A stretch of DNA of 64,000 nucleotides from an uncultured Alphaproteobacteria bacterium. Lineage in GTDB: Bacteria; Pseudomonadota; Alphaproteobacteria; RF32; CAG-239. The stretch spans positions 62,001 through 126,000 of the forward strand of contig CAKQRZ010000001.1 in the NCBI GenBank assembly GCA_934271715.1, in the 5' to 3' direction. This document shows, piece by piece, positions 42,955 to 52,300 of this stretch (position 1 is its first letter; each line of letters begins with the position of its first letter). The notes beneath the pieces are model-generated. The model saw only the letters and a program-made list of their open reading frames with translations. It was not told the origin of the DNA and ran no database searches. The translations under genes were made by a program, and so were the position numbers.

Positions 42955-43021
42955 GATAATAATCTCCTAACTCAGTAAAAAACTACCGTTAAACAGAAAC
43001 GCTTTTTCAGCTGTTTTTAAC

Positions 43022-43050
43022 AGTATAGCAAAAGTTGTTAAATTTTGCAA
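43022..43050 (-). promoter_or_regulatory. promoter of prepilin E
   Basis: TTGCAA, 17 bases, TATACT on the minus strand, -10 box 68 bases before the ATG. The flanking bases (attgcaaaatttaacaac; aaaaacagc; aacggtagttttttac) are homologous to the invertible segments at 11944 and 58913 read in the flipped orientation. Confidence 0.75.
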
Positions 43051-43100
43051 TAACTTTTGATATTTGCTGTATTTTTTTTAATAATTAAGACCGGTATAAA

Positions 43101-43134
43101 GAAAATCTCCTGCCTTATAAACAGGAGATTTTCT
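43101..43134. terminator. hairpin terminator
   Basis: gaaaatctcctg/caggagattttc stem, immediately downstream of the minus-strand gene ending at 43137. Confidence 0.8.
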
Positions 43135-43136
43135 GG

Positions 43137-43553
43137 TTAATCCAAGCGTTTTATCCGCTGCATAGCATCGTGTAAATCGCAGAAATAGTACAAATACAGC
43201 CATATCGCCCCGATATATACAAACGGAACATATACAGCAATCATGAACGTCAGGCTGAGAAAAATCCCGTCTGTCATGTTCGGGTCGGCGTCCAGCAGCA
43301 TTTTCCACATATAAACCGCATTGGTCGCCACGTTAACCGTTGCAATCAAAATGACGCCGCCGATTACCGCCAACAGTATTTTTTTAGGCTTAGCATTCAT
43401 GCGGCGGCAGCAAACTAAACCGATAAGCAGCACCAGCACGCCGCCGATAACTTCGCTCCAATGCACTTCCATCGGCGAGTCAAATAAATACTCAAGTCCG
43501 GCCAGCAGCAATGCAAAAAGCGTCAGACCAGCTAAAATAATAAAATTCTTCAT
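43137..43553 (-). CDS. hypothetical four-helix membrane protein
   Basis: 138 residues with four predicted membrane helices (about residues 3-22, 35-50, 58-82 and 97-124) and a short charged C-terminus. Transcribed divergently from gyrB with its own terminator. No family recognised. Confidence 0.65.
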   Translation of the reverse strand: MKNFIILAGLTLFALLLAGLEYLFDSPMEVHWSEVIGGVLVLLIGLVCCRRMNAKPKKILLAVIGGVILIATVNVATNAVYMWKMLLDADPNMTDGIFLSLTFMIAVYVPFVYIGAIWLYLYYFCDLHDAMQRIKRLD

Positions 43554-43666
43554 ACACTAAATAATTAAAAAAATTATACAAAATTACGTTTTCAATTTAA
43601 CTTTTTTTCAGATAAAAATCAAGTGCATTTTTTTGACGATTTCCGTTCATAACTTTCATTTTGTGC

Positions 43667-43695
43667 TTGGTAATTTTAGCAGCCTGCGCTATATT
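43667..43695 (+). promoter_or_regulatory. promoter of gyrB
   Basis: TTGGTA, 17 bases, TATATT, 36 bases before the ATG. Confidence 0.5.
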
Positions 43696-43731
43696 CGTTT
43701 TATGTGAAAAATATATTGTAGAGGATTTTCA

Positions 43732-46173
43732 ATGACTGAGTTAACAGAAGAAGAATACCTGAAAAGCGAACAAGAATATAATGCTGATTCCATTAAAGTT
43801 TTGCGCGGTTTGGACGCTGTGCGCAAACGTCCGGGCATGTATATCGGCGATACCGATGACGGCTCCGGCCTGCACCATATGATTTATGAAGTGCTGGATA
43901 ATGCTATTGATGAAGCGCTGGCAGGCTATTGCGACAAGACCTTGGTTATTTTGAACCCTGACGGCTCGGCTACCATCCGCGATAACGGACGCGGCATGCC
44001 GGTTGATATGCATAAAGAAGAGGGAATTTCTGCGGCAGAGGTTATTATGACCGAGCTGCACTCCGGTGGTAAGTTTGACAATAACTCCTATAAAGTTTCC
44101 GGCGGTCTGCACGGCGTGGGCGTTTCGGTTGTTAACGCGCTTTCTACTTGGCTGAAACTCAAAATCTGGCGCAATGACAAAGAATATGAAGCCAGCTTTG
44201 CCGAGGGCAATGTGGTGGAGCATGTGCATGTTGTGGCAGACGCTCCGAATCGCCACGGCACCGAAGTTACGTTTTTGCCGTCGCCGAAAACATTCACTCA
44301 GGTTGAATTTAATTTTGAAACTTTGGAACGCGCCATCCGCGAAAAAGCCTTTTTAAACTCCGGCGTATATCTGCGTTTGATAGATAACCGCGGCGCCGAG
44401 CCGAAAGAGTTAGATTTTCACTATGAGGGCGGCTTGTCAGCGTTTGTAAACCACCTGAACAAGTCTAAAGCTCCTCTGCATGAAAACATTATTTCTATCA
44501 GCGGCGAAAGCAACGGTATTACCGTGGATGTGGCTCTGCAATGGACAAACTCTTATAATGAAACCATGCTGTGCTTTACCAACAACATTCCGCAAAAAGA
44601 CGGCGGCACCCACTTGGCCGGTTTCCGCGGCGCTTTGACCCGCACCGTTAACAACTATATTATGGAAAACGGTCTGCTGAAAAAAGATAAAAACGTAATT
44701 ACCGGCGAAGATATGCGCGAGGGCTTGACCTGCGTGCTGTCGGTTAAGGCTCCGGATCCTAAGTTTTCTTCGCAAACCAAAGATAAGCTGGTTTCATCAG
44801 AAGTCCGTCCGGTTGTAGAAAATACAGTCGGCGACAAGCTTAAAGAATGGCTGGACGAGCATCCGGCAGAGGCTAAAATTATTGTCGGCAAAATCGTGGA
44901 AGCCGCTTCCGCCCGCGAGGCTGCCCGCAAGGCTCGTGAACTGACCCGCCGCAAAGGCGTGCTGGATATTGCCTCGCTTCCGGGTAAACTGGCTGATTGC
45001 TCCGAAAAAGATCCGGCGCTGTCTGAAGTGTTCATCGTGGAGGGAGATTCCGCCGGCGGTTCTGCAAAACAAGGCCGCGACCGTAAAAATCAAGCCATTA
45101 TGCCGCTGCGCGGTAAAATTCTGAACGTGGAGCGCGCTCGTTTTGACCGTATGCTGAGTTCGGCGGAAATCGGCATGATGATTACCGCTTTCGGCACTGG
45201 TATCGGACGCGATGATTTTGACGCCGACAAGTGCCGCTATCATAAAATTATTATCATGACCGATGCCGATGTGGACGGCGCGCACATCAGAACTTTGCTG
45301 CTGACGTTCTTCTACCGCCAGATGCCTGAGCTTATCCGCCGCGGCTATATTTATATTGCTCAGCCGCCGCTTTATAAGGCTAAGCGCGGCAACTCCATTA
45401 TTTATATTAAAGACGACCGCGAAATGGAAGACTACCTGATTCACGGCGGCTGCGATGACGGTTCTTTGGAAACAGCCAACGGCGAACGCTTGGTGGGGCA
45501 AGATTTGATTGCCTTTGTAGAAAGCACTAAGCGCGCTAACAGTATGATTAAAGCCTTAACCTTAAAAGCTCCGGAAAAAATTGTGGAGCAAATGGCTATC
45601 CGCGGTTTGTTTAATCCGGAAATCTTAAAAGATAAAGCCGCTTTAACGGCAGAACTGAATAAAATGGCCGAGCGTCTGGATTCTCTGGAAGCCGAATATG
45701 ACCGCGGCTGGAAAGCTGAGCTGAATGAAGAGGGCAGCGTGGTGTTCTACCGTGTATTGCGCGGCGTGAAAGAAGAACACATTATCGGCGCTAATATTCT
45801 GGAAAGCCCAGAGGGTAAAGTTTTGAACGAAATGCATGAATTTTTGACCGAAAACTTTGCTCAATCATCTAAACTGACAACCAAAGCCTTGGGCGAAAAA
45901 CGCGTTGACGGTCCGGTTAGCTTGATGAACGCCGTTACCGCCGCCGGAAAGAAAGGCATTACCATTCAGCGCTATAAAGGTTTGGGCGAAATGAATCCGG
46001 AACAGCTGTGGGAAACTACCTTAGACCCGGAAGCCCGCTCTTTGCTGCAGGTTAAGATTGACAGCATTGAAGAAGCCGATGAAGCATTTTCTACTTTGAT
46101 GGGCGATGTGGTTGAACCTCGTAAAGAGTTCATTCAAGAAAACGCTCTGAAAGTTCAAAACTTGGATATTTAA
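43732..46173 (+). CDS. gyrB: DNA gyrase subunit B
   Basis: 813 residues. GHKL ATP site (DNGRGMP, GGLHGVGVSVVNALS), TOPRIM metal site (EGDSAGGSAKQGRDRKNQAIMPLRGK, DADVDGAHI) and the C-terminal QRYKGLGEMNPEQLW tail. Introduces negative supercoils with GyrA, which is not in the window. The quinolone-determining EGDSAGGSAKQGRDR stretch looks wild type. Monocistronic with a strong terminator. Confidence 0.97.
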   Translation: MTELTEEEYLKSEQEYNADSIKVLRGLDAVRKRPGMYIGDTDDGSGLHHMIYEVLDNAIDEALAGYCDKTLVILNPDGSATIRDNGRGMPVDMHKEEGISAAEVIMTELHSGGKFDNNSYKVSGGLHGVGVSVVNALSTWLKLKIWRNDKEYEASFAEGNVVEHVHVVADAPNRHGTEVTFLPSPKTFTQVEFNFETLERAIREKAFLNSGVYLRLIDNRGAEPKELDFHYEGGLSAFVNHLNKSKAPLHENIISISGESNGITVDVALQWTNSYNETMLCFTNNIPQKDGGTHLAGFRGALTRTVNNYIMENGLLKKDKNVITGEDMREGLTCVLSVKAPDPKFSSQTKDKLVSSEVRPVVENTVGDKLKEWLDEHPAEAKIIVGKIVEAASAREAARKARELTRRKGVLDIASLPGKLADCSEKDPALSEVFIVEGDSAGGSAKQGRDRKNQAIMPLRGKILNVERARFDRMLSSAEIGMMITAFGTGIGRDDFDADKCRYHKIIIMTDADVDGAHIRTLLLTFFYRQMPELIRRGYIYIAQPPLYKAKRGNSIIYIKDDREMEDYLIHGGCDDGSLETANGERLVGQDLIAFVESTKRANSMIKALTLKAPEKIVEQMAIRGLFNPEILKDKAALTAELNKMAERLDSLEAEYDRGWKAELNEEGSVVFYRVLRGVKEEHIIGANILESPEGKVLNEMHEFLTENFAQSSKLTTKALGEKRVDGPVSLMNAVTAAGKKGITIQRYKGLGEMNPEQLWETTLDPEARSLLQVKIDSIEEADEAFSTLMGDVVEPRKEFIQENALKVQNLDI

Positions 46174-46190
46174 AGTTTTTCTAACTCCGG

Positions 46191-46223
46191 CAAAACACCT
46201 CGTCTGCAAAGCGAGGTGTTTTG
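46191..46223 (+). terminator. gyrB terminator
   Basis: caaaacacctcg/cgaggtgttttg stem with a 9-base loop; symmetrical, so it also serves the convergent prepilin F gene. Confidence 0.85.
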
Positions 46224-46244
46224 TTTTGGGAGTTATGCTGGGGT

Positions 46245-47174
46245 TTATTCAAATTCCATGCCGACAGAGCAGCGTTCTTGGTCTTTTTGGCAGGCTTTGC
46301 AGGTTTGATTTATTTCCGAAACAGTCAAATCCCGCAGGCATTTTTTGCCGTCTGAGCAAGTTTTATCGCCGTAAAATGTAATGCTGCCTTGTTTCCAGCG
46401 AAACAAAAAGGCATGGTGTATCGGCGAATGCAGGGGCTGCACCAAGTCACGGAAAAGAGCTTCGCAGGCGCGGGTAGAAAAAGAAGTGTTAATTTGCGAG
46501 CCGTTTTCCGAAGTTTGAGATCCGCCGCCGATGGAAATTTCAACCGCCCAATGTCCGTTGCGAAGATAGGTGGAAGTTATATTGCCGACAGAATCGGAAA
46601 AATCCCAGCGCCCGACTTTTTTCCAATTAGCCGGAACTAAATTTGCAGCTGTTACAAAATCGGCAATGCTGGTCATCTGTGTATCTTTGTTAGACATTTT
46701 GGTTAACTGTTCTGTGTGTTCCATAAGTCCTTGGATTAAAAAATTATATTCGTCTAGCGCCTTATCCATTTTATACATTTCCATCGCCTTGCTATAACCG
46801 GCGATTCCAGCAACACTCAAAACCGCGATAATCGCTAAAACGCCCAGCATTTCAATCATCGACCTACCAAAGGAATTTGCGCCTCTAGCACCTGTCATAC
46901 TAGGCCCTGTGCCTAGTATCTTGTGGCACCAAGGGCGGTGCAATCCCTCGCCCCGTGAGGGAGAGGGTGACGCCTTGGCGTCGGGTGAGTGGTACTTAAA
47001 GAACATGCAAAAGGCACTAAGCATGCTATCCCAGCACTTATGCAATAATAAGGCTAATTTATTGACTAGGTTAGAGACTCGTTGCCAGAGGATTCTAGGC
47101 ACAAGGCCTAGAATGACTGGTGCTGGGGACTCTGCTTTAGTGCCGGTTAATAGATTGCTTCGCTTTGCTCGCAA
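46245..47174 (-). CDS. prepilin-like protein F, out of frame with its conserved upstream start
   Basis: 309 residues from a TTG; more than 100 leader residues are translated repeats (APVILGLVPRILWQ, LVNKLALLLHK, LHRPWCHKILGT) before G/RSMIEMLGVLAI, a hydrophobic helix and a domain ending CKAC...RC. The frame is open for 46 further codons to the (CT)n tract. The conserved ATG at 47352 is 40 bases from the joining GCA, hence out of frame, as in D. Closest in domain sequence to A, E and G. Confidence 0.8.
   Translation of the reverse strand: MRAKRSNLLTGTKAESPAPVILGLVPRILWQRVSNLVNKLALLLHKCWDSMLSAFCMFFKYHSPDAKASPSPSRGEGLHRPWCHKILGTGPSMTGARGANSFGRSMIEMLGVLAIIAVLSVAGIAGYSKAMEMYKMDKALDEYNFLIQGLMEHTEQLTKMSNKDTQMTSIADFVTAANLVPANWKKVGRWDFSDSVGNITSTYLRNGHWAVEISIGGGSQTSENGSQINTSFSTRACEALFRDLVQPLHSPIHHAFLFRWKQGSITFYGDKTCSDGKKCLRDLTVSEINQTCKACQKDQERCSVGMEFE
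46897..46919. repeat. dispersed palindrome, family 1, in the prepilin F leader
   Basis: atactaggc/gcctagtat with a 5-base centre, identical in form to the unit at 11621. Confidence 0.8.
47092..47114. repeat. dispersed palindrome, family 1, second copy in the prepilin F leader
   Basis: attctaggc/gcctagaat with a 5-base centre. The adjacent block (ttattgactaggttagag) recurs in reverse sense at 59222. Confidence 0.75.
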
Positions 47175-47180
47175 TGACGG
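47152..47180. repeat. dispersed repeat, family 2, in the prepilin F leader
   Basis: agattgcttcgctttgctcg plus caatgacgg; it contains the TTG at 47174 used as the nominal start. Confidence 0.7.
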
Positions 47181-47301
47181 CAGAGCAAGAGGCGAGCCTG
47201 TTATATTGCTTCTGCGCTTGTTATTTCCGAAAATGTCATTTTTTCTGCCAAACCCTGCAAAAACGTGCTGAACGGCAGAAAAAGCGCCTTTAATCAGATG
47301 T

Positions 47302-47352
47302 TCAGGATTTGCAGAGAGAGAGAGAGAGACCTTTGCTTAGCTTATTTTTCAT
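47302..47352 (-). other. leader ORF of prepilin F (OFF-frame product)
   Basis: ATG after AAGAGGAAAG, encoding MKNKLSKGLSLSLCKS then TGA. Confidence 0.75.
47313..47329 (-). repeat. (CT)n dinucleotide tract, prepilin F
   Basis: Seventeen alternating C/T bases on the coding strand, one unit longer than the tracts of A and B, leaving the other wrong frame. Confidence 0.85.
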
Positions 47353-47389
47353 CTTTCTTTCCTCTTAAATTAAGTTGTTTACAGCGTTT

Positions 47390-47419
47390 ATTCTACACCA
47401 GCAAACAAGCTAAAGTCAA
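47390..47419 (-). promoter_or_regulatory. promoter of prepilin F
   Basis: TTGACT, 18 bases, TAGAAT on the minus strand, conserved with prepilins B and D. Confidence 0.65.
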
Positions 47420-47480
47420 TCTGAAAAAATTAAAAACGAACGATGCTGCCTGACATTTCAGCTATAATCTTAAGTCTGGA

Positions 47481-47918
47481 TTATTTTCGGTCTTCCGGTT
47501 CCCAAGGAAAGTTTATCCATAAGCCCATAGGTTCGGACATCGGAAAATAATCCGGCTTGATTTCCGGATTTTTATTTATAAGCGTATAGATTTGCGCCAA
47601 AGGATATTTACGGCGTAAATATTGCAGGGTTTCGCCGCTGTCGCATAAATCGTCAATAATATAAGTGTCGGCAGTGTTCGGAATCTCGTCTATGGTGGTG
47701 TCAATCATTTTAGACTGAGCTTTGCTGTCATCGCTGTAAGATGATAGGCGGATAAAACGGATGTCTTTTTGTTTGAGATAGTGTGAAATAATGGTTGCCG
47801 GAACCAGCCCGCCGCGGGAAACAGCCGCTAAAACAAAGCCGTTCGGCGAGCGTTCTTGAATTTTTTGCGCAATCATAAAGCAGGCATTATCAACTTGCTC
47901 ATAGGTAATTTCTTTCAT
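47481..47918 (-). CDS. gpt: phosphoribosyltransferase, xanthine/guanine type
   Basis: 145 residues. AAVSRGGLVPATIISHYL is the pyrophosphate loop region, and YIIDDLCDSGETLQYLR is the PRPP-binding motif, both close to those of Gpt. Ends with WINFPWE, like the WIEQPWD of enteric Gpt. Would salvage xanthine or guanine from PRPP, complementing the nucleoside operon. The substrate is not certain. Confidence 0.75.
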   Translation of the reverse strand: MKEITYEQVDNACFMIAQKIQERSPNGFVLAAVSRGGLVPATIISHYLKQKDIRFIRLSSYSDDSKAQSKMIDTTIDEIPNTADTYIIDDLCDSGETLQYLRRKYPLAQIYTLINKNPEIKPDYFPMSEPMGLWINFPWEPEDRK

Positions 47919-47985
47919 AATTTATCTCCCACAAATTAAATAATGCTCTGCTTTATAGCAAGTATGGACTTAATCGTCAATATAT

Positions 47986-48522
47986 TTATTGCGCATTTGT
48001 CTGCGGCAGGCGGCAGAATTTGCGGAAATATAAATATTCGGCAATGCTGAGCGCACCGAATGCAAAAATATAAAAACCGACGTAAAGCACCAAAACCGCT
48101 TCGCCGAATGATTGATAGGATAAAATCAAAAAGGCGAGGATAATGCCTAAAATTCCGCTGAACATGCTCCAGCCCCAAGGCAGACCGAGCTTTTTGATAT
48201 CTAAGCTGCCGGAAATCTGCATGACGCCGGTCGCCAAAAACCAAAAGGCGAATAAAATCGGCAAAGTCTGCACGGTTAAGCCAAGGTTAGTCAGCAAAAT
48301 CAGACCGATAAACAAATCTAATAAGCCGACCACAAAATACCAGCCGGAATATTCGCTGAAAGAAAAGGTAATGTAGCCGCAGCCGAGTAAAAACACGGCG
48401 CCGCCGAAATATATGGCCATGGCATAAAGCGACGACAGCGGGTTAGCCCATACTACAATGCCCAAAATCAGCATAATTATGCCGGAAATCAAGTGCCAGA
48501 TACTGCATCTTCTGTCTTTCAT
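47986..48522 (-). CDS. HdeD family (DUF308) membrane protein
   Basis: 178 residues with six membrane helices arranged as three similar pairs, each containing Gly/Leu-rich LILGIVVW- or IGLILLTN-like segments, typical of DUF308/HdeD. HdeD is linked to acid resistance in enterics; here only membership is claimed. Confidence 0.8.
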   Translation of the reverse strand: MKDRRCSIWHLISGIIMLILGIVVWANPLSSLYAMAIYFGGAVFLLGCGYITFSFSEYSGWYFVVGLLDLFIGLILLTNLGLTVQTLPILFAFWFLATGVMQISGSLDIKKLGLPWGWSMFSGILGIILAFLILSYQSFGEAVLVLYVGFYIFAFGALSIAEYLYFRKFCRLPQTNAQ

Positions 48523-48657
48523 AAATTTTCTCCTTTAATAAAATATACCTCAGTTCGGACGTATGATTTTTTTGCCGGAAAACAAGGGTAAATAAAAGAA
48601 AAATGTTGCAAAATCGTCTGCTATCTGCAATATTATAGCAAATAAAGGAGAAGTGCT

Positions 48658-49080
48658 TTGACGGAAGAAAATTTTAATATTGAAGCTTTGCGCAATGCTT
48701 TGGCAACATTAAAAGTTTGCTGGCAGACATATCAGGAAAAACAAAATGACGCGTCTATTGCCGATATTGTTGCGGATTCCTGTGTTAAACGTTTTGAGTA
48801 CACAATGGAAACTTCTCTGAAACTTATGCGCAAGTATTTGAAATTGTTTTATGCCAAAGAGGATAAGGAACTGACGGTAAACAATATTTTCCGGCTGATG
48901 GCGGGAATGGATATGCTGACAAATTGGGAAAATTGGCGCAGATACTATGCCAAGCGCAATGATACTTCGCATGAATATAACATAGAAAAGGCGAGGGAGC
49001 TTTTAGATTTTATTCCGAGCTTTATTGCCGATACGGAGTTTTTGATAGCTGCGTTTGACAAGGCTTTGGCAGGGGCGTGA
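48658..49080 (+). CDS. HEPN-domain protein, HI0074 type
   Basis: 140 residues, all helical, with the HEPN R-x4-H motif (Arg100, His105, RNDTSH) and a Trp/Tyr-rich approach (NWENWRRYYAKR). It starts at a TTG preceded by AAAGGAG. HI0074 proteins pair with a minimal nucleotidyltransferase (MNT) as toxin-antitoxin modules; no MNT gene lies next to it, so it is either solo or its partner is elsewhere. Confidence 0.8.
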   Translation: MTEENFNIEALRNALATLKVCWQTYQEKQNDASIADIVADSCVKRFEYTMETSLKLMRKYLKLFYAKEDKELTVNNIFRLMAGMDMLTNWENWRRYYAKRNDTSHEYNIEKARELLDFIPSFIADTEFLIAAFDKALAGA

Positions 49081-49139
49081 AATGATTGCCGGCGTTTTTT
49101 GCCGACATATTGAAAATTATCAAATTTTTTAGAAAAATG

Positions 49140-49168
49140 TTGCAAAGCAAAGCGGAAAAGTCTATAAT
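49140..49168 (+). promoter_or_regulatory. promoter of rpoBC
   Basis: TTGCAA, 17 bases, a perfect TATAAT. About 190 bases separate the -10 box from the rpoB start, leaving a long untranslated leader (49175-49357) that could carry regulation; I see no clear riboswitch in it. Confidence 0.75.
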
Positions 49169-49357
49169 CCGGTCAGTTTAAAGCAGGCAGATGAAAATTT
49201 GCGTGCCTATTATTTGGTGAATATGGCTGAGAGTGTGGATTTATCAGGGGTTTGGCTATATTCAAATTAAACGTTTTATAAGTTTAACCTTCTGCGGGCG
49301 GGATTGAAGTTTCTTCATAAGAATTGCCGCAGAATCAAAATGTTAGAGGAAATATAC

Positions 49358-52300
49358 ATGAAAGAGTCTTATACGGAGAAAAAGCGTGTAAGAAAAAATT
49401 TCGGCCGAATCGAAGCAGTTGCCGATATGCCGAATTTAATTGACGTTCAAACCGGCTCTTATTCAAGCTTTATCAACAATGTAGACGCTAACGGCGAACA
49501 TTGCGAGTTTGGCTTGGAAGAAGTTTTCAAATCTATTTTCCCGATTACAGATTTTTCCGGCAACGGCGAATTGGAATTTGTAAAATATGTTTTGGAAGAG
49601 CCAAAATATGATGTTGAAGAATGCTTGAAGCGTGATATGACATATGCTGCTCCGATTAGAGCAACTTTGCGTTTGGTGGTTTGGGATATTGATGAAGCTA
49701 CCGGCGCTAAATCTATTCACGATATTAAAGAGCAAGATGTTTATATGGGCGATATCCCGTTGATGACGGATAAAGGTACGTTTATTTTCAACGGCACCGA
49801 GCGCGTTGTGGTTTCGCAGATGCACCGTTCTCCGGGCGTGTTCTTTGACAGCGACGGCGGCAAAACCATTTCATCGGGTAAAAAACTGTTTTCTGCCCGC
49901 ATTATTCCGTACCGCGGTTCTTGGCTGGATTTTGAATTTGATGCCAAAGATTTGGTTTATGCCCGTATTGACAGACGCCGCAAACTGCCGGTAACTTCTA
50001 TTTTCTATTCTCTGTACTCCAAAGAAACAGAAGAAAAAGCCGCAGAATTGGCTAAAGAGGGCAAAACTATTGAGCTGTCCGATGTAAAAGGTATGGATAA
50101 AGAAGAAATTCTGAATTACTTCTATGACACCGAAACTTACTTGGCAGACAAGAAAAATTGGAAGATGAAGTTTGAGCCTTCCCGCATGAAAGGCGTAAAA
50201 TTCAATTTTGCATTGATTAACGCCGCCAACGGCGAAACCGTTTGGGATGCCGGTAAAAAATTAACTCCGAGATTGGCTCAGAAATTGGCTGACGAGGGCT
50301 TGGAATACTTTGTGGTTTCTAAAGACCAGATGTACGGCAAATTTTTGGCTAAAGACATTGTGGTTGCTAAAACCGGCGAAGTTTTGGCTGAAGCCGGTGA
50401 TGAAATCAATGAAGATTTGATGAACACCTTGGCCGAAAACAAAATTAAATCCGTTGACACTTTGTTTATTGACGGCTTGAATGTCGGTCCGTATATCCGC
50501 AACACATTGGCTGCTGATAAAAATAAGACCCGTCAAGAAGCTTTGTTTGATATTTACCGCGTAATGCGTCCGGGCGAACCGGCTACATACGAAGCTGCCG
50601 ATGCTTTGTTCAAGCAGCTGTTCTTTGATTCGGAACGCTATGACTTGTCGGCTGTAGGCCGTGTGAAAATGAATGCTTCACTGGGTATTGATAAAAATGA
50701 AGTGCCGGATACCGTTCGTATTTTGCGTAAAGAAGATATTTTGCGCATTATTAAAAAGCTGGTTGCTATCCGCGACGGCCGCGGCGAAGTTGACGATATT
50801 GACCACTTGGGCAATCGTCGTGTTCGTTCTGTCGGCGAATTGATGGAAAACCAATATCGCATGGGTTTGCTGCGTATGGAACGCGCCATTAAAGAAAAAA
50901 TGAGCGCGGAAATCTTGAACAATGTAAAACCTCAGGATTTGGTAAACGCTAAACCGATTGCTTCTGTAATCAGAGAGTTCTTCGGTTCTTCTCAGCTGTC
51001 GCAATTTATGGACCAGAACAACCCGCTGTCAGAAATTACTCACAAGCGCCGTTTGTCTGCCTTGGGCCCTGGCGGCTTGAGCCGCGACCGCGCCGGCTTT
51101 GAAGTGCGCGACGTGCATCCGACACACTATGGACGTATCTGCCCTATTGAATCTCCTGAAGGTCCGAACATCGGTTTGATTAACTCACTTTCAACTTATG
51201 CTCGCGTTAATAAATACGGCTTTATTGAATGCCCGTACCGTAAGGTTGTTAACGGCGTTGTAACTTCGGAAGTTGAATATTTGTCGGCTGATGATGAAGG
51301 CGACGTGATTATTGCGGAAGCTAATGCTAAAGTTGATGATAACGGTCATTTTGTGAATGATTTGATTACCTGCCGTCACGGCGGTGAAGTAGAATTTGAT
51401 AAGCCGGAAAACATCAACTACATTGACGTTTCGCCGAAACAGCTGGTATCTGTGGCTGCAGCCCTGATTCCGTTCTTGGAAAACGATGATGCTAACCGTG
51501 CTTTGATGGGTTCAAACATGCAGCGCCAAGGCGTGCCTTTGCTGCGTTCTGAAGCTCCGCTGGTCGGCACCGGTATTGAAGCTACCGTGGCTAAAGATTC
51601 CGGCGCTACTTTAGTGGCTAAATATGACGGTGTGGTTGACGCTGTAGATGCTAACCGTATCGTTATCCGCTCTAAAGACAGCGATGCTCACAACGTGGGT
51701 GTTGAAATCTATAAACTGTCTAAATTCCGCCGTTCTAACCAAAATACCTGCATTAACCAAGTTCCGTTGGTAAAAGTGGGCGATGAGGTTAAAAAAGGCG
51801 ATATTATTGCCGACGGTCCTTGTACAAACTTGGGCGAATTGGCTTTGGGTAAAAACCTGCTGGTGGCCTTTATGCCTTGGAACGGTTTGAACTACGAGGA
51901 TGCTATTCTGCTTTCTGAAAGAATTTCCCGCGATGATGTTCTGACTTCTTTACACATTGAAGAATTTGAAGTTATGGCCCGCGATACCAAATTGGGTCAG
52001 GAAGAAATCACCCGCGATATTCCGAATGTCGGCGAAGACGCTTTGCGCAACTTGGATGAAGCCGGTATCGTTTATGTCGGCGCTCATGTAAAAGCCGGAG
52101 ATATTCTGGTTGGTAAGGTTACACCGAAAGGTGAGTCTCCTGTTACCCCAGAAGAAAAATTGCTGCGTGCAATTTTCGGCGAAAAAGCCAGCGATGTCCG
52201 CGATACTTCTCTGCGCGCTCAGCCGGGTATTGACGGTATTGTCGTAGATGTTCATATTTTCTCACGCCGCGGCGTAGAAAAAGATGAACGCGCTTTGGCT

